Shown here: one piece after another, positions 1 through 12,600 of the stretch
How the letters are laid out: each line of letters opens with the position of its first letter
Numbering within the stretch: the first letter of the stretch is position 1
Assembly: GCA_021234535.1 (NCBI GenBank)
Contig: CM037838.1
Location: 10,871,929-10,935,928, forward strand
Length of the DNA stretch: 64,000 nt
Source: Stichopus chloronotus
Lineage: Eukaryota > Echinodermata > Holothuroidea > Aspidochirotida > Stichopodidae
Reading direction: 5' to 3'
Notes under the pieces: generated by a model
Seen by the model: the letters and a program-made list of their open reading frames with translations, nothing else
What the model was told of the DNA's origin: nothing
Database searches by the model: none
Translations under genes and position numbers: made by a program

Positions 1-698
1 TTGACTACAAAATCGAGAAGAATAGATGATAGGCCAAATTTTATTGGGACCGAAAATGCAATATTTCAGAAATTTCGAAAACATGTATTCTTTTCAAATA
101 ATTAAAGGGACACGAGTAAACTATCACAAACATTTAAATCATTATACCATAAAAATATATCACACTTTTTTTAATAGTGTGTCCACAATTTCTGAAGAAA
201 GAAATGGGCCTCTACTTTCCCACTGAAAATTTTGAACTTTTCACTTTGCCGTTTTCCCGTTTTTTTTTTTTCCAAATCGCTTATATTGTCTCCCACCACG
301 TACAGCTTTTTATGTTGATACGCTTTTAACGCAGTAACAAAATAAAAATCATTAATCTGCAAGTAACTTAAAAATTGAAAAAAAAAATCCCTTTTAAAAG
401 TACCATATGGATAATTTTATTTCAATATTAGCATGTCTATTATGTTTATATCCCTTATATTTGAAATGACATGTCGCCTTGATAACAACAACAAAATCCT
501 TTTTCCGATATTGAGAACGTATGTCTCGTAAATGCTAGCAAATGTACGTCGCAAAAACCCGCATGCCGCATTGTCATACATGTATGTGTACATTTGATGA
601 TATCAGTGTACCATATATTCTAAAAAACGTTCTCTTTCCACGGAGCTGTTTTTATTCATATTTCCCCGCGCTCTCCCACTCTCTCTCTCTTTGCTAAG
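1..698. other. intronic sequence of SLC6-1, no gene seen
   Basis: AT-rich, with short spurious ORFs only. By comparison with the paralogues, the next exon upstream (TM8-TM9) would lie left of base 1. Confidence 0.6.
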
Positions 699-914
699 GC
701 TGGACCATACTGGGCGGATTTGTTTGACTTGTATGGAGCCAGTTTTAATCTACTTCTTTTTGGCTTCTTTGAGTGCATCGCATTAACCTGGCTCTATGGC
801 GCCAGAAGAATAAAAAACGACATCAGAACAATGATTGGAGACAACCCGGTAGACTTCCCTCTTTTTCATTGGTGGGTCATAAACTGGTCGGCGATAGCAC
901 CAGCAGTGCTATTG
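699..914 (+). CDS. SLC6-1 third-last exon (TM10 to start of TM11)
   Basis: 72 codons, phase 0 at both ends. Acceptor ..ctttgctaag, donor gtgagt at 915. The frame stays open for another 234 nt past the donor, through the GAT microsatellite, to a stop at 1146-1148. Intron retention would therefore give a truncated protein with a very acidic Asp/Asn-rich tail. Confidence 0.9.
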
Positions 915-1288
915 GTGAGTAAAGATGGTGAAGGAGATGATGATGATGATATTGACAATAATGATGACAATAATGAAGATGATAATATTGATGATGGTAA
1001 TGATGTCGACAATAATAATGGCAATAATACTAGTGATATTAATGATGGCGATGATGATGATGATGATGATGATGATACTGATAGTAATGATGATCACAAT
1101 AGTGATGAGATGATGATGGTAACACTAACTACAAGTCATGTAAAGTGACGATGAGTTTAATGATGACGGTGATGATGATGACGATCTTGATAATGATGAT
1201 ATTGATAATAACTGACGACGGTAATATTGATGATAAGGGTGATGACGACGTGAACAATGAAAGTAATACTTAAGATTATCACAAAGGA

Positions 1289-1327
<39 letters not shown>

Positions 1328-3296
1328 GATGAAGATGGAGATGATGGTGATGATGATGATGATGAGAACGATTACGATGACGTAGCTGCTGCCAATTTGA
1401 ATACCGATGATGACGCTAAATGCAAAGTAATGAATGATGTAACTGATGATGAAAATTAATAACAACGACGTAATAACAATGGTGACGATGCGTATTGTAA
1501 ATTAAGAAGATAAGAGTAGTCCCATTGGCCCATATATGTCCTGAGTATGATTCAGTCCACTCGCAGGGTCAAAGATAACGTTGGTACCAAAATATATATT
1601 ACAAAGTAGGATCCCCCTGTCACTTTTTCGCTGTGTGTTTGATTGCTTTTATCAAATTAACTTTCCTTACATTGTTCGAACCACAGTTTGTGTTGATCTT
1701 CAACTGGACCAACTGGGAGGACCCCACTCATAATGGACCTTATCCTGGATGGGCCAGGGCTATCGGCTGGATGATCACCCTGTCGACCCTTATTTTCATC
1801 CCCATTGTTTGCCTTTACGAATTCTTGAAGACACCAGGGTCTGTTTACCAGGTATAGGCTTGATAATAAATGTTTACCCAGCGCACCGAATTGAAAATAT
1901 TACAGACAACAACGTACTTTAGTGAAACCGTGGATCACAAGGAACAGTGCACGTAGCCATGTCATGGTAAAATGTGATCTGATACACAGATATAACACAC
2001 ATGTAATAACAAAATAATATGCAGAAATGTGTGCCAAATATGACGTTGAATTTCATAGATACGATCAAATGCACGTACACAAAAAAATTAATACTTTCCT
2101 ACATATCCCGTACCCAGCTGTTTAATGAATTGGATATGTTGCGGGGGGGGGGGGGGGGGACGGGGAATTATGATCCTGGCAAACTGAAACAACTTTTACG
2201 TAAACTTTGCTGTTGTAGTAGTTGTTGATAAGTAGTTCAAGGGGATATACTCACTTTTTTCATATTGCGATGTTGTTGCATTTACAACAGCTCTTCTTAT
2301 AATCGCTCTTTTTGACAACCAAGGACGTCCTAGGTAGGACGTGAATCCGGTTGCCTAGCGATTTGTGGCACTGCTACAAAAGAACCTTGTAGTTACGATG
2401 GGATCTTTTGTGTTTTTATTTGCACCAAATATAACTAGCCGACACTCTAATGGATTAATTGAACGTACAGTTTGGTAAATTTACACCAAAATCAATGGAT
2501 AAGTACAAAATGAGCCGATAGCTCAGCATCATGAAACTTGTGTGAAATACACATTAGAGAATTAAAATGACAAATTTCACAGGAATGGACCCAATTGGAC
2601 TGTCGCTGAGAGGGATTTAAATTTACTTTTTTGTAGGAAAACCCATTGAATTATTACTGTGTATTACAGCTCATATGTACTTGCATACCTTAGGTATGAA
2701 TACACAGAGAAAGTGTAGCATTACATGAATGCAATGACAATTTGACATATTACAACATGCCTGAAAAAAAAAAAATAATGGGCATGACCATGACATAAAT
2801 ATGGGATACACATCACATAGTCTCCACATAATTCATTACATAAATACGTAATTATTACGAAATGTCCAGTAAACATCGGAGATATGTAGAAAGACATTAT
2901 GAAATGATGTTGGTAGTCCAAACATTCACAAGATAGAAGATTACGTCATCAGCCGTAAAAAGTGATACGTCATCTGTGGGTATCTTTGGCATGAAGATCC
3001 ATATATTTGTTGATGAGGGGCTAACATTTTCATGATACGATTTGTTTTTTTTTCTCTGTCCCCAGAGATGGAGCGCGATGTCCAACCCTACACGCGAGTG
3101 GGGTCCAGCGATTCAGAGGTTCAGAGACGAAGCCTGGGAGGTCCATCAGATACACGGCACCACGATGGGAGGAGACAGGATTCTGAAGACAGATCAAGGC
3201 TCAGGTCACCATAGTAACGAGGATAAGATCGAGATGAAAGACTCACCAATCGTCTACACCAACAACATGTCTTACGAGCCAGATGGAGAAGAGTAA
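699..3296 (+). CDS. SLC6-1: 3' end of an SLC6 Na+/Cl--dependent transporter gene (3 exons, start outside window)
   Basis: Joined exons 699-914, 1687-1851 and 3066-3296 (stop TAA 3294-3296). They read in frame through GT-AG introns, all phase 0. The product is the last third of an SLC6 symporter: TM10 and the start of TM11 (exon 1), the rest of TM11 and TM12 (exon 2), and a cytoplasmic tail (exon 3). Family signs are the block [53 protein letters not shown] and NPTREWGP. The first two exons have the same lengths (216 and 165 nt) as their counterparts in the three complete paralogues downstream. The last exon is 231 nt rather than 207, and its tail diverges after HGTTMGGD. This is the most diverged member of the cluster. 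The upstream exons must lie left of base 1. The substrate cannot be told from this part. Confidence 0.9.
925..1450 (+). repeat. (GAT)n/(GAC)n microsatellite in SLC6-1 intron
   Basis: Imperfect GAT/AAT/GAC trinucleotide array. The purest parts are around 1045-1080 and 1288-1360. It gives long spurious ORFs rich in Asp/Asn (+) and Ile (-). It starts only about 10 bases after the splice donor at 915. Confidence 0.92.
1687..1851 (+). CDS. SLC6-1 second-last exon (end of TM11, TM12)
   Basis: 55 codons beginning FVLIFNWTNW and ending GSVYQ. Acceptor ccacag, donor gtatag at 1852. It carries the EL6 motif NGPYPGW and the TM12 sequence LSTLIFIPIVCLYEFL. Confidence 0.9.
2143..2159 (+). repeat. poly(G) run
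   Basis: 17 consecutive G in the SLC6-1 intron between its last two exons. Confidence 0.95.
3066..3296 (+). CDS. SLC6-1 last coding exon (cytoplasmic tail)
   Basis: 76 codons plus TAA. It starts RWSAMSNPTREWGPAIQRF and shares [14 protein letters not shown] with the paralogues, then diverges into an unrelated Ser/His/Asp/Glu-rich end. Its acceptor is preceded by a T-rich tract (tttgtttttttttctctgtccccag). Confidence 0.88.
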   Translation, partial: RWSAMSNPTREWGPAIQRFRDEAWEVHQIHGTTMGGDRILKTDQGSGHHSNEDKIEMKDSPIVYTNNMSYEPDGEE

Positions 3297-3917
3297 TGTT
3301 ACGAACACCATAACTCTTCCTATCGTCCCTCCCTTCCACCCCTCTGACTTCCCCTCGCCTTCCCTTTCCGTCTTCACTAACCTATCTCCGCCCTGTCCCT
3401 TGGGTAGAAAAGATTTGCAGTATTCACCTCATAACAAGTTCTAGCGTAGAAACCTATAGTGACGTACTGGAACTACAGTGGTTCTATAGTAACATCAGGA
3501 TCTATAAAATAACCCCACCCTTTTCCCATCCCTTGCACTTGACTACGCGCCGTCTACTTTAGCTTTGTCTCCAGTGTTGCACATGTTCATAAGACTGAGT
3601 ATATTACAGTGCAAAGGAGAGGAGATAAACATTCCCAAGGGTATATTGAAGGCTACGTACCGATGGTTGCACAATTGCACTAACCTGGCTCTCCTCTGGT
3701 CTTGCCAGGGAAGTTTTTAATATCCCGGTCATAGACAATAGAAGAGGCTGTTCTCGTAATCATACTTACTGTGTTTTAGTAAATGAAGACTGACCTCTGA
3801 ATAGTCTTTTTTTTCTATTTTTGTATTTTTCCTTTATTGCAAATGGGATAGCTAATGTAATTGAACCAAATGGCTGTTGGGACCTACAGTACGCTATGAC
3901 AATATCAAGGTGGGAAC

Positions 3918-3923
3918 AATAAA
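3918..3923 (+). other. candidate polyadenylation signal of SLC6-1
   Basis: AATAAA 622 bases after the SLC6-1 stop, the first canonical hexamer seen downstream. It implies a 3' UTR of about 640 nt. The region between the stop and this site holds no other gene. Confidence 0.5.
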
Positions 3924-6080
3924 AATTTGATAAGAAGATTGGCGAAATATCATTTTCATGTTCTAGAAATATGATGTGTGTGCTCCAGGAATATTGTCAG
4001 GATGTAATGATTGGCGGATATATATTGTCATACGTCTTTGATAAGACGCCTGTCCAGGGTTTTCAGCAGAGAATGGGTTGGGCCCAGGATCAGAGCGTAG
4101 CCGTTTTGCGGGCATCGCAGGGGCATGGGACTATCTAACTGAGCGCCACCATCCGTACCCATCAAGTTGGCGGGGAGCGTACAAGAAAACGTTTGACTTT
4201 ACAAACCCCCAGATGACAGGAAACGACCCTTCCACATTCCCAGCCCTAAAATAGTGACCTCATATCTGCAATTTCTCAATATCAATATCTTCCTAAAGGA
4301 GAAAACATCAGTGTTTGAAAAAAAATGATAACACTGATAACAAAAATAATGTTGGGCGTACGCAAAGATCTTACGGTCTTCTTAACCGGAAAGCAAGTTT
4401 GGGCTGAAAACACTTTCCAGATCACAGGAAATCGCAATTCCGAGTTCATTTTTTTGGTTTATTTTACGTCTCACCTTAACTACTACAAACAAACAAACAA
4501 ACAAACAAACAAACAAACAAACAAACAAACAAACAAACAAATGTACCTTAAAGAGACTCACTGAGTCTTTTTTTTGTGAAACGTACTAAGGTCTCTTCAA
4601 CCTATCAAGTTTCTCTTCAAAGGAATGTTAATGAGTGACTAACTACTGATTCAATTTGATTTGAAAAATTCTTGATTAGACACTTTACACATTGGTACTA
4701 ATTTTTAAGGACACAGCCAGTAAAAATCAGAGTCAAAAAATTCAAAACGTTTCACAATTGGCTGATTGTAATAGCCTATTGTCATGTGTTAGTTCCCTTC
4801 AGAAACCTCACAAACTTATCGGTATCAACTCAATGAGTCGCTTTAAATACTTGTTCAAGTAGATTTATTTTAGGGTGTCAAAATATGATGGGTCACCCAT
4901 GCCTCTCCCCGTGGTGGAGTCACTGATGTGATTACCGTTGTTGATTTCTTCAGTATCTGCTGCAGAGAACATTTTCCATGACAAATTTCTTACGTTACAT
5001 ATCTTTATCCATATACATATCTTCTACAGAGTAGCCTAACCTTGGTAGGCTAGATATAGCTGACCTAAAGACTGCAGGCTAGGCCCCGTTAGTTTGTCAA
5101 TGTATGTCTACAAAAGCATGTCAGGTGAAAATATGATATTGTTAAGTCCATATGAATATGATAAATGCATACCTACTTTAGTGTAGATGTATGAAAAGTT
5201 GACAAATCAACAAAACAATCTGCCAATCTTCAACATTATTCAGTCATTCAATTCATTTAGGCTATGTTTCATACTTCCTCCTTCCTTTATTTTCTATTTT
5301 TTATTCTTTAATTGATATGAGAGTTCTGGAACAGGGTCAACGGTCAAAGAGGTCAAAGAATGTCACTTCCATCACTCCACTCCCCTCAACTTAAAGGAAC
5401 CTTGCGTATTCCCTAATTACGCACATGTAACTCTTCAGGACTCCCTGTTTCACAAGTTGGCTCCATCTGCATTCAGTGTAAAATTGATGCAAAAATGTAA
5501 TCATGTTTATTTTGTGGGAGATCACTTTGTCCCCTGAGTCTCCCTCCCACAGTGGCCGAGCGAGCAGTTTCTTTCAGAGGGGGCGAAATGGATCTTATGT
5601 GCGCTGTATAATAGAAATGAGGTGCGATTTTAAGCGCCATTTTGCCTCCAACTGCTTGTCCATGCTTAATGTTGGCCCTGTTCTGATGTTTACCAGCTCT
5701 ATAAAGTTCTTCTCTATCTCTTCCTGATTTCATTTAATGTATTCAATTAGCATAAATGATACTTTTACCTCTTTTGTTTGAGATTAAAATAAATTTACAA
5801 TGAAATAAAGTAAAACCCTAGCTGTGCGTTTTATTTTTCGAAGTTTAATGTAAACCTTGTGAACTATGTGACTATTTGCACAATGTGGCTTATGCTGTGC
5901 ATAAATTCATCAGGAAAGTACATTTTATAAATTGATTGACTAATCAAAAGTTTGTTTCAGAATGATTTAAATATCCGTGGAAAATATGCAGTTTGTGAAC
6001 AGAGCATCTGAAATCAACGTAGCTGTCCCCCCTACCTCACCAAATTTACCTCCAAATAAAGTGGAATCAGATTCCATGTT
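3924..6080. other. intergenic region between SLC6-1 and SLC6-2
   Basis: No gene is seen. From about 4330 onward the sequence matches the flanks of the other units: around 4360-4480 matches 36440-36570 (inverted), and 5000-5730 matches 37380-38200. This marks the outer part of the duplicated unit. Confidence 0.55.
4488..4541 (+). repeat. (CAAA)n microsatellite
   Basis: About 13 perfect tetranucleotide copies, just inside the outer edge of the duplicated unit. Confidence 0.95.
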
Positions 6081-6625
6081 GATGACGTCAAGCATATGCT
6101 AATGAGTCGATGAGTATGCTCGTTACTACATCACTGCATGCGATATTCTATCAACACGGGTATACTGGGAGACCGTATTTCACAAATCATATAACAATAG
6201 TAACTTGATATTGGTTCACACCCCAAAATGGTGCGTCGTCATAAGTCTTATGACAAAAAGGTTGAGTGTTTAAATTCAAAACAACTTTCAAGTTATTTGC
6301 CCATAATGATGCATGATGATAGATCTGCGGCGATGTGGCACTAACCGGTCCATCAAACCTTTGGCCCGTCAAGATTTTCTTTTATGGACAATAAACAGCG
6401 ATAAAAAGCGTAGTTTACAGTCCTCTGGTAAATGTAATGTAATATATTGGTATCACCCCTGTGTTTACCGACACCTATTATTGTTACAAAATAGTAACCA
6501 CTAGCTCGATTGGCACGCATGTAACTCTAGACATATTAGAACATGACTGTGTAAAGACATTTTGTGAGCTGTCTCACCCTGTGGTTTTGTTAGCCTTCAT
6601 ACACTCCTATGCAAAACTAAACGCC
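6080..6625 (+). promoter_or_regulatory. SLC6-2 upstream/5' UTR block conserved in the paralogues
   Basis: It is alignable with the region before SLC6-4 (38440-39190) and, inverted, with the region before SLC6-3 (35749-36260). Shared segments include GATATTGGTTCACACC, AAGTTATTTGCCCATAA, AACCGGTCCAT.AAACCTTTGGCC and a 5' UTR stretch with GAGCT.TCTCACCC. A perfect CRE palindrome TGACGTCA lies at 6083-6090. The transcription start is not determinable here, and I see no clear TATA box. Confidence 0.55.
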
Positions 6626-6649
6626 ATGGCTGAATCTTCCGGTCAAATC
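6626..6649 (+). CDS. SLC6-2 exon 1 (start codon exon)
   Basis: Encodes MAESSGQI, phase 0, donor gtgagt at 6650. It is too short to be found as an ORF. It is supported by the same start context (GCCATGGCTGAATCTTC), length and donor in the two paralogues. Confidence 0.85.
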
Positions 6650-9600
6650 GTGAGTAGATCTTTATTACATAAATTACGATTATACTAGTAGTTGATGTCT
6701 TTTGTCCTGGCTGTTGTCCTTTACCCTAACTGTTATTGTTTATCATAGCTGTACTCGATCATAGTTGCTGTCATTTATCCTAGTTGTTGTCATTTGTCAT
6801 AGTTGTTGTCTTTTATCCTACCTGTTGTCCTTTATCATAGCTGTTCTCGTTTATCATAGCTTTTTTCGTTTATCCTAGCTGTTGTTTATTTATCTTGTTG
6901 TTTTATCTTCGTCCTAGTTTTCATTTTGTCTTTGTTGTAATTGTTTTTATTTTAATGTCGTTATCTTTGTTGTGGTTGCTTTTTTTCCAGGTCTTTGTTT
7001 TTTATTCAAGTTGTCTTTACGTAAATCGAATTTGCTAAATTCCCGCTTGTATATTGAGTCCTTGATACAATCCCTTGGCTCGTTATGATGCATCGCTTAG
7101 TTGTATATATTTTTGTACATTTGTCTTAATTGTGTTATTACTGAGACTATATTTTCACTTTGTCTCAGTAATGGAGAACGCACTTGATGTTACAGTTCTG
7201 TTCAGGCTTTCCTTGTTGAACCCCCCCAAAAAAACAAAAACAAAAAACAAACGGCACAACATATTTAGGACTTGAAACACATTACCTATAGTGTGGCCTA
7301 TGTTGTCTTCCATATTGAATGATGAAACAATTCCTTTGGTTAACTGTCTTTAATTGAATTAACATTCAGTTCTTGCCTTGATATAAACTTCCGAACTCTA
7401 TGTGTACTCTCTTCTGGAGGGTGGGACATATTTCTGTCAAAAAGGTTCAGTAGTAACTATTTAAAAACTCTTAGCTTTCCTTTCTCTTCCCTGGCACCGA
7501 CATGTATACACTCTGAACTCACCCTGATCAAAATAAACCATACATTGGATAAGTATGCACCGACTCAAAATATGGTTAGCTTGGTCAACGTAAGTTACCT
7601 CTAATAAGTTGACCAGCACGCCAGTTTTGACCGTAGCGAATTAAGAGGGACATCCCCCCATGGGGAACGGGAAGAGATTCTCAAACAGCGTCCATCATCA
7701 CTTAATTACCGCACATGATGGCTAAATCAGTTCGAAGATTATCCACTAGGAGCGCTACCACCGGTCGGACAGAGGGTAATAGAAAATGTTTGGACACAAA
7801 TACCCATACAGCCACGAAAACCGCTTTTCCAGGCTCTACAGGTCGCATTTCACTCTTGTCGGGCCTTGTTGAAAACCGCTGCTTGAATTAAGGAGAGTGC
7901 TTTCCCCATGTATGATGCAGGTGATTAATTCAATGGAAATTGCTGTGTTTGCATAAATATTCTCTTCGTAGTCTGTCGATATTCCCAAAGGAGATCAGAA
8001 TAAGTCACGTGGTAACTGGAGTCACAAAACAGATTTCATCCTTTCGATACTCGGGTACGCAGTCGGACTTGGCAATGTCTGGAGGTTCCCATACCTAGCG
8101 TATGAAAGCGGTGGAGGTACGTTTTAAAACATACTTTGAACATATTACTACTGGTAAAATCTAATGGTAACATTTATGTTTTTAAATTACATTTAATTTT
8201 GTAACAGCACACTGATTCAGACGTCTTTGTACCAAGATCTAAACTTTGCACAGACTTAGAGCCTGAAATGTAGCACTGGCATTCTAAAGGACAAAATACC
8301 AAAAAAGAAAAAAAGTCACTGTTATACTCTTGCATCAGATTACGGTTTCCTGGCTTATACAGGCCCACATTAGCAAAGACCAAGAGAATTTCGTGATCAC
8401 TGGATATTTACGTCAGGTTCTAGGACACTCTGTCTTATATGGATATGAATAGACTTCCAGTAGAACAATAATCAGTCGAAACTGCAGTCTGTGAAATATC
8501 TTAAAGACTTGGTTAATACTAAGAATATCGTTACCACTTGCACTGCATTTCTATTAATAATTCTATTTCCATTTATCTTTCTAATTTGGTACACAATTTA
8601 AAAATTCATTTGAAAATCTATCCAGTTAAAATAATGTAATGCTGACATTGCCACTGGCCATCAGGTCACACTTCAAGGTAATTAGTTTAAAATTATGATC
8701 AGTTGATTACGTAATAAGTTTAACTAACACTGAAGCAGTGTTTGTAATTGGTAGGTGGAGATTTAAGAGATTTAAGAGATTGGCCACTGAAAAGCATGAA
8801 ACATCACAAAACATTATGGAAATTTTATTTATTGGTGAAACAAACCCCAGTAGCATTTTAGTTTGGGAATTAGCTATTATTACATAGATATGCATTTCAC
8901 AAGCACAATATATTACGGTAAATATGTGATGTCACACATGCAGATGCGATATATCCTTTTGTATTTTTCATTGTCTTGTCTGTCTTAAAAGAAGCATTTA
9001 CTAAAGCTTAAAAAATGTGAACTTGATTTCCAGAACTTGTACTGGTCAATATACAACTAAGACAATATAATTTGTTTTAAGGTGTCAACTTTGAGGGTTG
9101 AATAACGGCTTCAATGTTAGTGATAAAAACGGTTATTTGTCCCCTTTTTGGTGACATTTTCTGATCCTGAGGTGCCAGAGTTGTCTTTCTTCAACCAAAA
9201 AGATCTTGCGTGACAAACAAGATATTGCTTTGAGATTTAAAATTCCTGCAATATATAAATATATGCTTTTTCATTTAAGAATTGTTACTGGAATACGCCT
9301 TTAAACTCGTATCGGTTGAAAAACAAAAATTATTACACCTGGAACAAGGAAGACTCATATCAAATACCAGTGTTACTCAAATCCTGTTAGCATTACCCAA
9401 ACATTTTGGTTTATTTGAGAGATAAAAGGATACATTTTACATATTGCTCATTTGCAAGATCCTTATGATTATCGATGTATGCATGAACAGAAGGACTGAT
9501 GAAAAGTTACAATTTTAAAGATATCCTCTTCATTTTTCGTGATTGGCTAATTAAATGTTAAAGCTTCTCTCCTTGCTTTCTTTTGAAAACAACATCAGTT

Positions 9601-12600
9601 TCGTGATATGACATCAAGTGACGTCAATTGCTAAATTTCTTTGATACTAGGCCTATTTCACAAGGTTCTTCGATAACCTCAAGAAGATCCTACATAGCAT
9701 TTGTTAAATTTACGTGAATCAATACAAGCCATTGTTTCGTCCAAGAAAGATGGCTTTTCTTAATAAAAGTGTGGGGAAACTGCAACCTAAATGTAAAGCA
9801 GTGAGTATAGTGATGTCGACTTTTGTCAGGACAAATAGTGAACTGTTGATTCATAATGGTGCACTTACTTATTAAAACGTCATAAATTTGTTAACTTCTC
9901 ACTTTGTTAAGCCATGTAATTTATATCAATATCACCAGGTGCCTTTCTCGTTCCTTACTGTGTGACGCTATTTTTTGAGGGTCTGCCGATCTTTTTGCTC
10001 GAGGTAAGCTTTGGCCAATATTGCAGTCGGGGAGTCACGAAGGCTTGGGAAGCTTTACCGATGATGAGAGGTAAGTCCTGGATTCATGATTCATGTTTGT
10101 GAACAGGCAATTATACCCTGCAAACATTTTGCCGATAGACTTTAGTTTTTGGTTCAATCGGTCGGATTAAGGTCAGACATTATCGGAGGTAAATGTGACG
10201 TCGTACCGACGTCGTTCTAAGGAACACCCTTGGTGCGACTGAGAATCTACGTCATATGAAACTCAAAAAATGTTGCAGATCGTTCGCCGACGTCAAATGG
10301 GCGTTAAATGGACGTTGAATGGTCCGGCGAATTTGGACCAAACGACGTCCGATGGCTGTCTATGGCAACGTCGATCCAACTTCGAACAACTTTGCAAACG
10401 GCGACGCAGTGGACATTGGACTGACCTACACGCTGTCTTAATACCTACGTCGAACAGACCACGAAATGTTATGTACATTTATTTATGTTTAGTTCCTGAG
10501 AATATGATGTAAGCAATGTGAATATGCAGTTGTTAGTGGTTTAAATTGAAATTTGATTTTGATTAGTAAAAGGTATTTCACGGTTCTCATCACATATAGT
10601 GCAGTAAATTGTCTCTAATGTGTTTGATCTCTTTTCTTTTTGTGAGTTTGACGTTATCGATTTAATATTGGAGTGTTGGGGTGGCGAAAGCAAATTTACT
10701 TCCTTTGTAAATTTGAGCTGAACGTTAACAGTATTATTTAGTATTAATAAGTTCTTCTTTTACTTCTTAAAGGTCTTGGAGTAGGCACTGCTGTGCTTAT
10801 GTTCGTCGTGGTGACGTCATACAACATTGTCATTTCCTATTGCATTCGTTATTTGGTGGCGTCCTTCACCACTAAGCTTCCTTGGATCGACTGCGACAAC
10901 GACTGGAACACCAAATTCTGTAGTCTGAAGTTCAACGAATGCATTGATAACGGAACTGTGTTTCTGGAGGACGGTATGTGTGTACCCCCAGAGGACCTGA
11001 CGTCGGTGGAAAGGGTAGCATTTGGAGTGGTTACTCTCGCTCCTGGCAACTACTCGGTGGAGAACGTAACAGACCCTCTAGCTGCAGATAGGGTTCGACC
11101 CAGCGAGGAGTACTGGAAGTAAGACCACAGCTTCGGTGATTAAATTGAGCTCAAGATATCCACTAGTGGAAATTACTGGGAAGTGAGCTAGGAGAGGTGT
11201 AATTAATCAACTCATAGAATGCCTTTGACACAACTTTCTTCTTACAAATTCAACAGCAGTCAACAATAGCGGGAGCTTTGTCCTTTCTGTGTCTTGATAA
11301 AATTTTACGTACACACACACTAAATCTTAACAGAACAAGGGCCTGCAATCGAGGATATTTGTTTATTGCTATATTGCAGCAGTGACTACTTATTTATGTT
11401 TATGGTTATTGAAACTAGTCATACTATAAAATATTCTTTGTTAATGATACCCATCTTGCAAACTCTTCCTAGCCTAGAAGTCCGTAAAGAAGCATCGTCC
11501 ATAGGACAATTACAAGGCTTCGTGTGGCCGATGGTTGGAAGCTTGACTGCTGCCTGGATAATTGCCTTCCTTTCATTATTACGAGGAATTAAAACTTCAG
11601 GAAAGGTATCGTGTATTTTGTTATGGTTTCCTGATTATTGATACTTTACGGTTAGTCACATCTGCTCAAATCTGACAACCTCCCCCCCAACCCTTGGCTA
11701 AAGAAAAAGTTTTCTGTGTTTGAGAAATTCAACAGTGCATTGAGAAAAAAATAGGTCATTAACAAAGTTAGGCTGAGATCATTTCAAAATCTTAAGTCAT
11801 TTTCTGAGGATCATTGTGACTTTTGCAACCTGGAGAAACTAAAGTACTTCAGTATTCTGGGAGGTGTAATGAATGCGGCAGTTCTAGATTACCAATTAAA
11901 CACGGAGACAATTTATCAACTCTTTGAATTAACTTTCAGAACGTCTGCCTCTTATGAGTTGTACTTGCTATCGCCTTGTTATCTCTCCTTTTCCTTCGTC
12001 AGTGTTTCAGGAAAGAATACATGTAAAGGAAAAACCTGTAACAAAATCTGAATGAGAACTATTCACTCATCTTCCAGATATTTGAATCTGAACTGAACAT
12101 TTTTTTTTTTGGCCTAACAAAATCCTGACTCTCAATCAACGTTACTTGATATCAAGCAGCCCAATCAATTATCCTATCACGTCATGTTCTGTCATGTAGA
12201 AATGGTCTTTTAAAGACATAATTTTAGTACATTTTGGAAATTCTGTGAGGACTGAGAAGTGGGAATGAATATGAACATGCATGTATGTAATTATGGGGTT
12301 AAAAATATTTTACATTTTGTAATGGCTATGGCGTGTTTGATTTTCAGTAAGAAAATATGACAAATGTTCAACTCATAATTTTTCACACAATATCAAACTC
12401 GACAAGGCGGCAGGATGCAACCTCGCTTTTTCATTTTGTCGGATTTGGTTTGGAGAAAGTTGTGGCCATTGAAGCGAAATCGTTGAATCCTTGTAATACC
12501 TTCCGGAAATTTACCAAGCTAACATCACACATTTGTTGAATATAAAATAATTTCTAGTCATTTCTAATGACATACATTAGTACATGAATTACAAGTACTT

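Noticed and set aside
909..1465. Long Asp/Asn-rich and Ile-rich ORFs on both strands
   Set aside because: They are translations of the GAT microsatellite. They have no gene-like composition or splice support.
10849..11049. ORF opposite exon 4 (repeated at 32609-32809 and 46091-46291)
   Set aside because: It recurs only because exon 4 recurs. It is antisense to a strongly conserved coding exon and has no independent evidence.
11093..11112. GGTTCGACCC, a tRNA T-arm-like motif
   Set aside because: It is part of the coding sequence of exon 4 (ADRVRPSEE), repeated in all paralogues. No cloverleaf is present.
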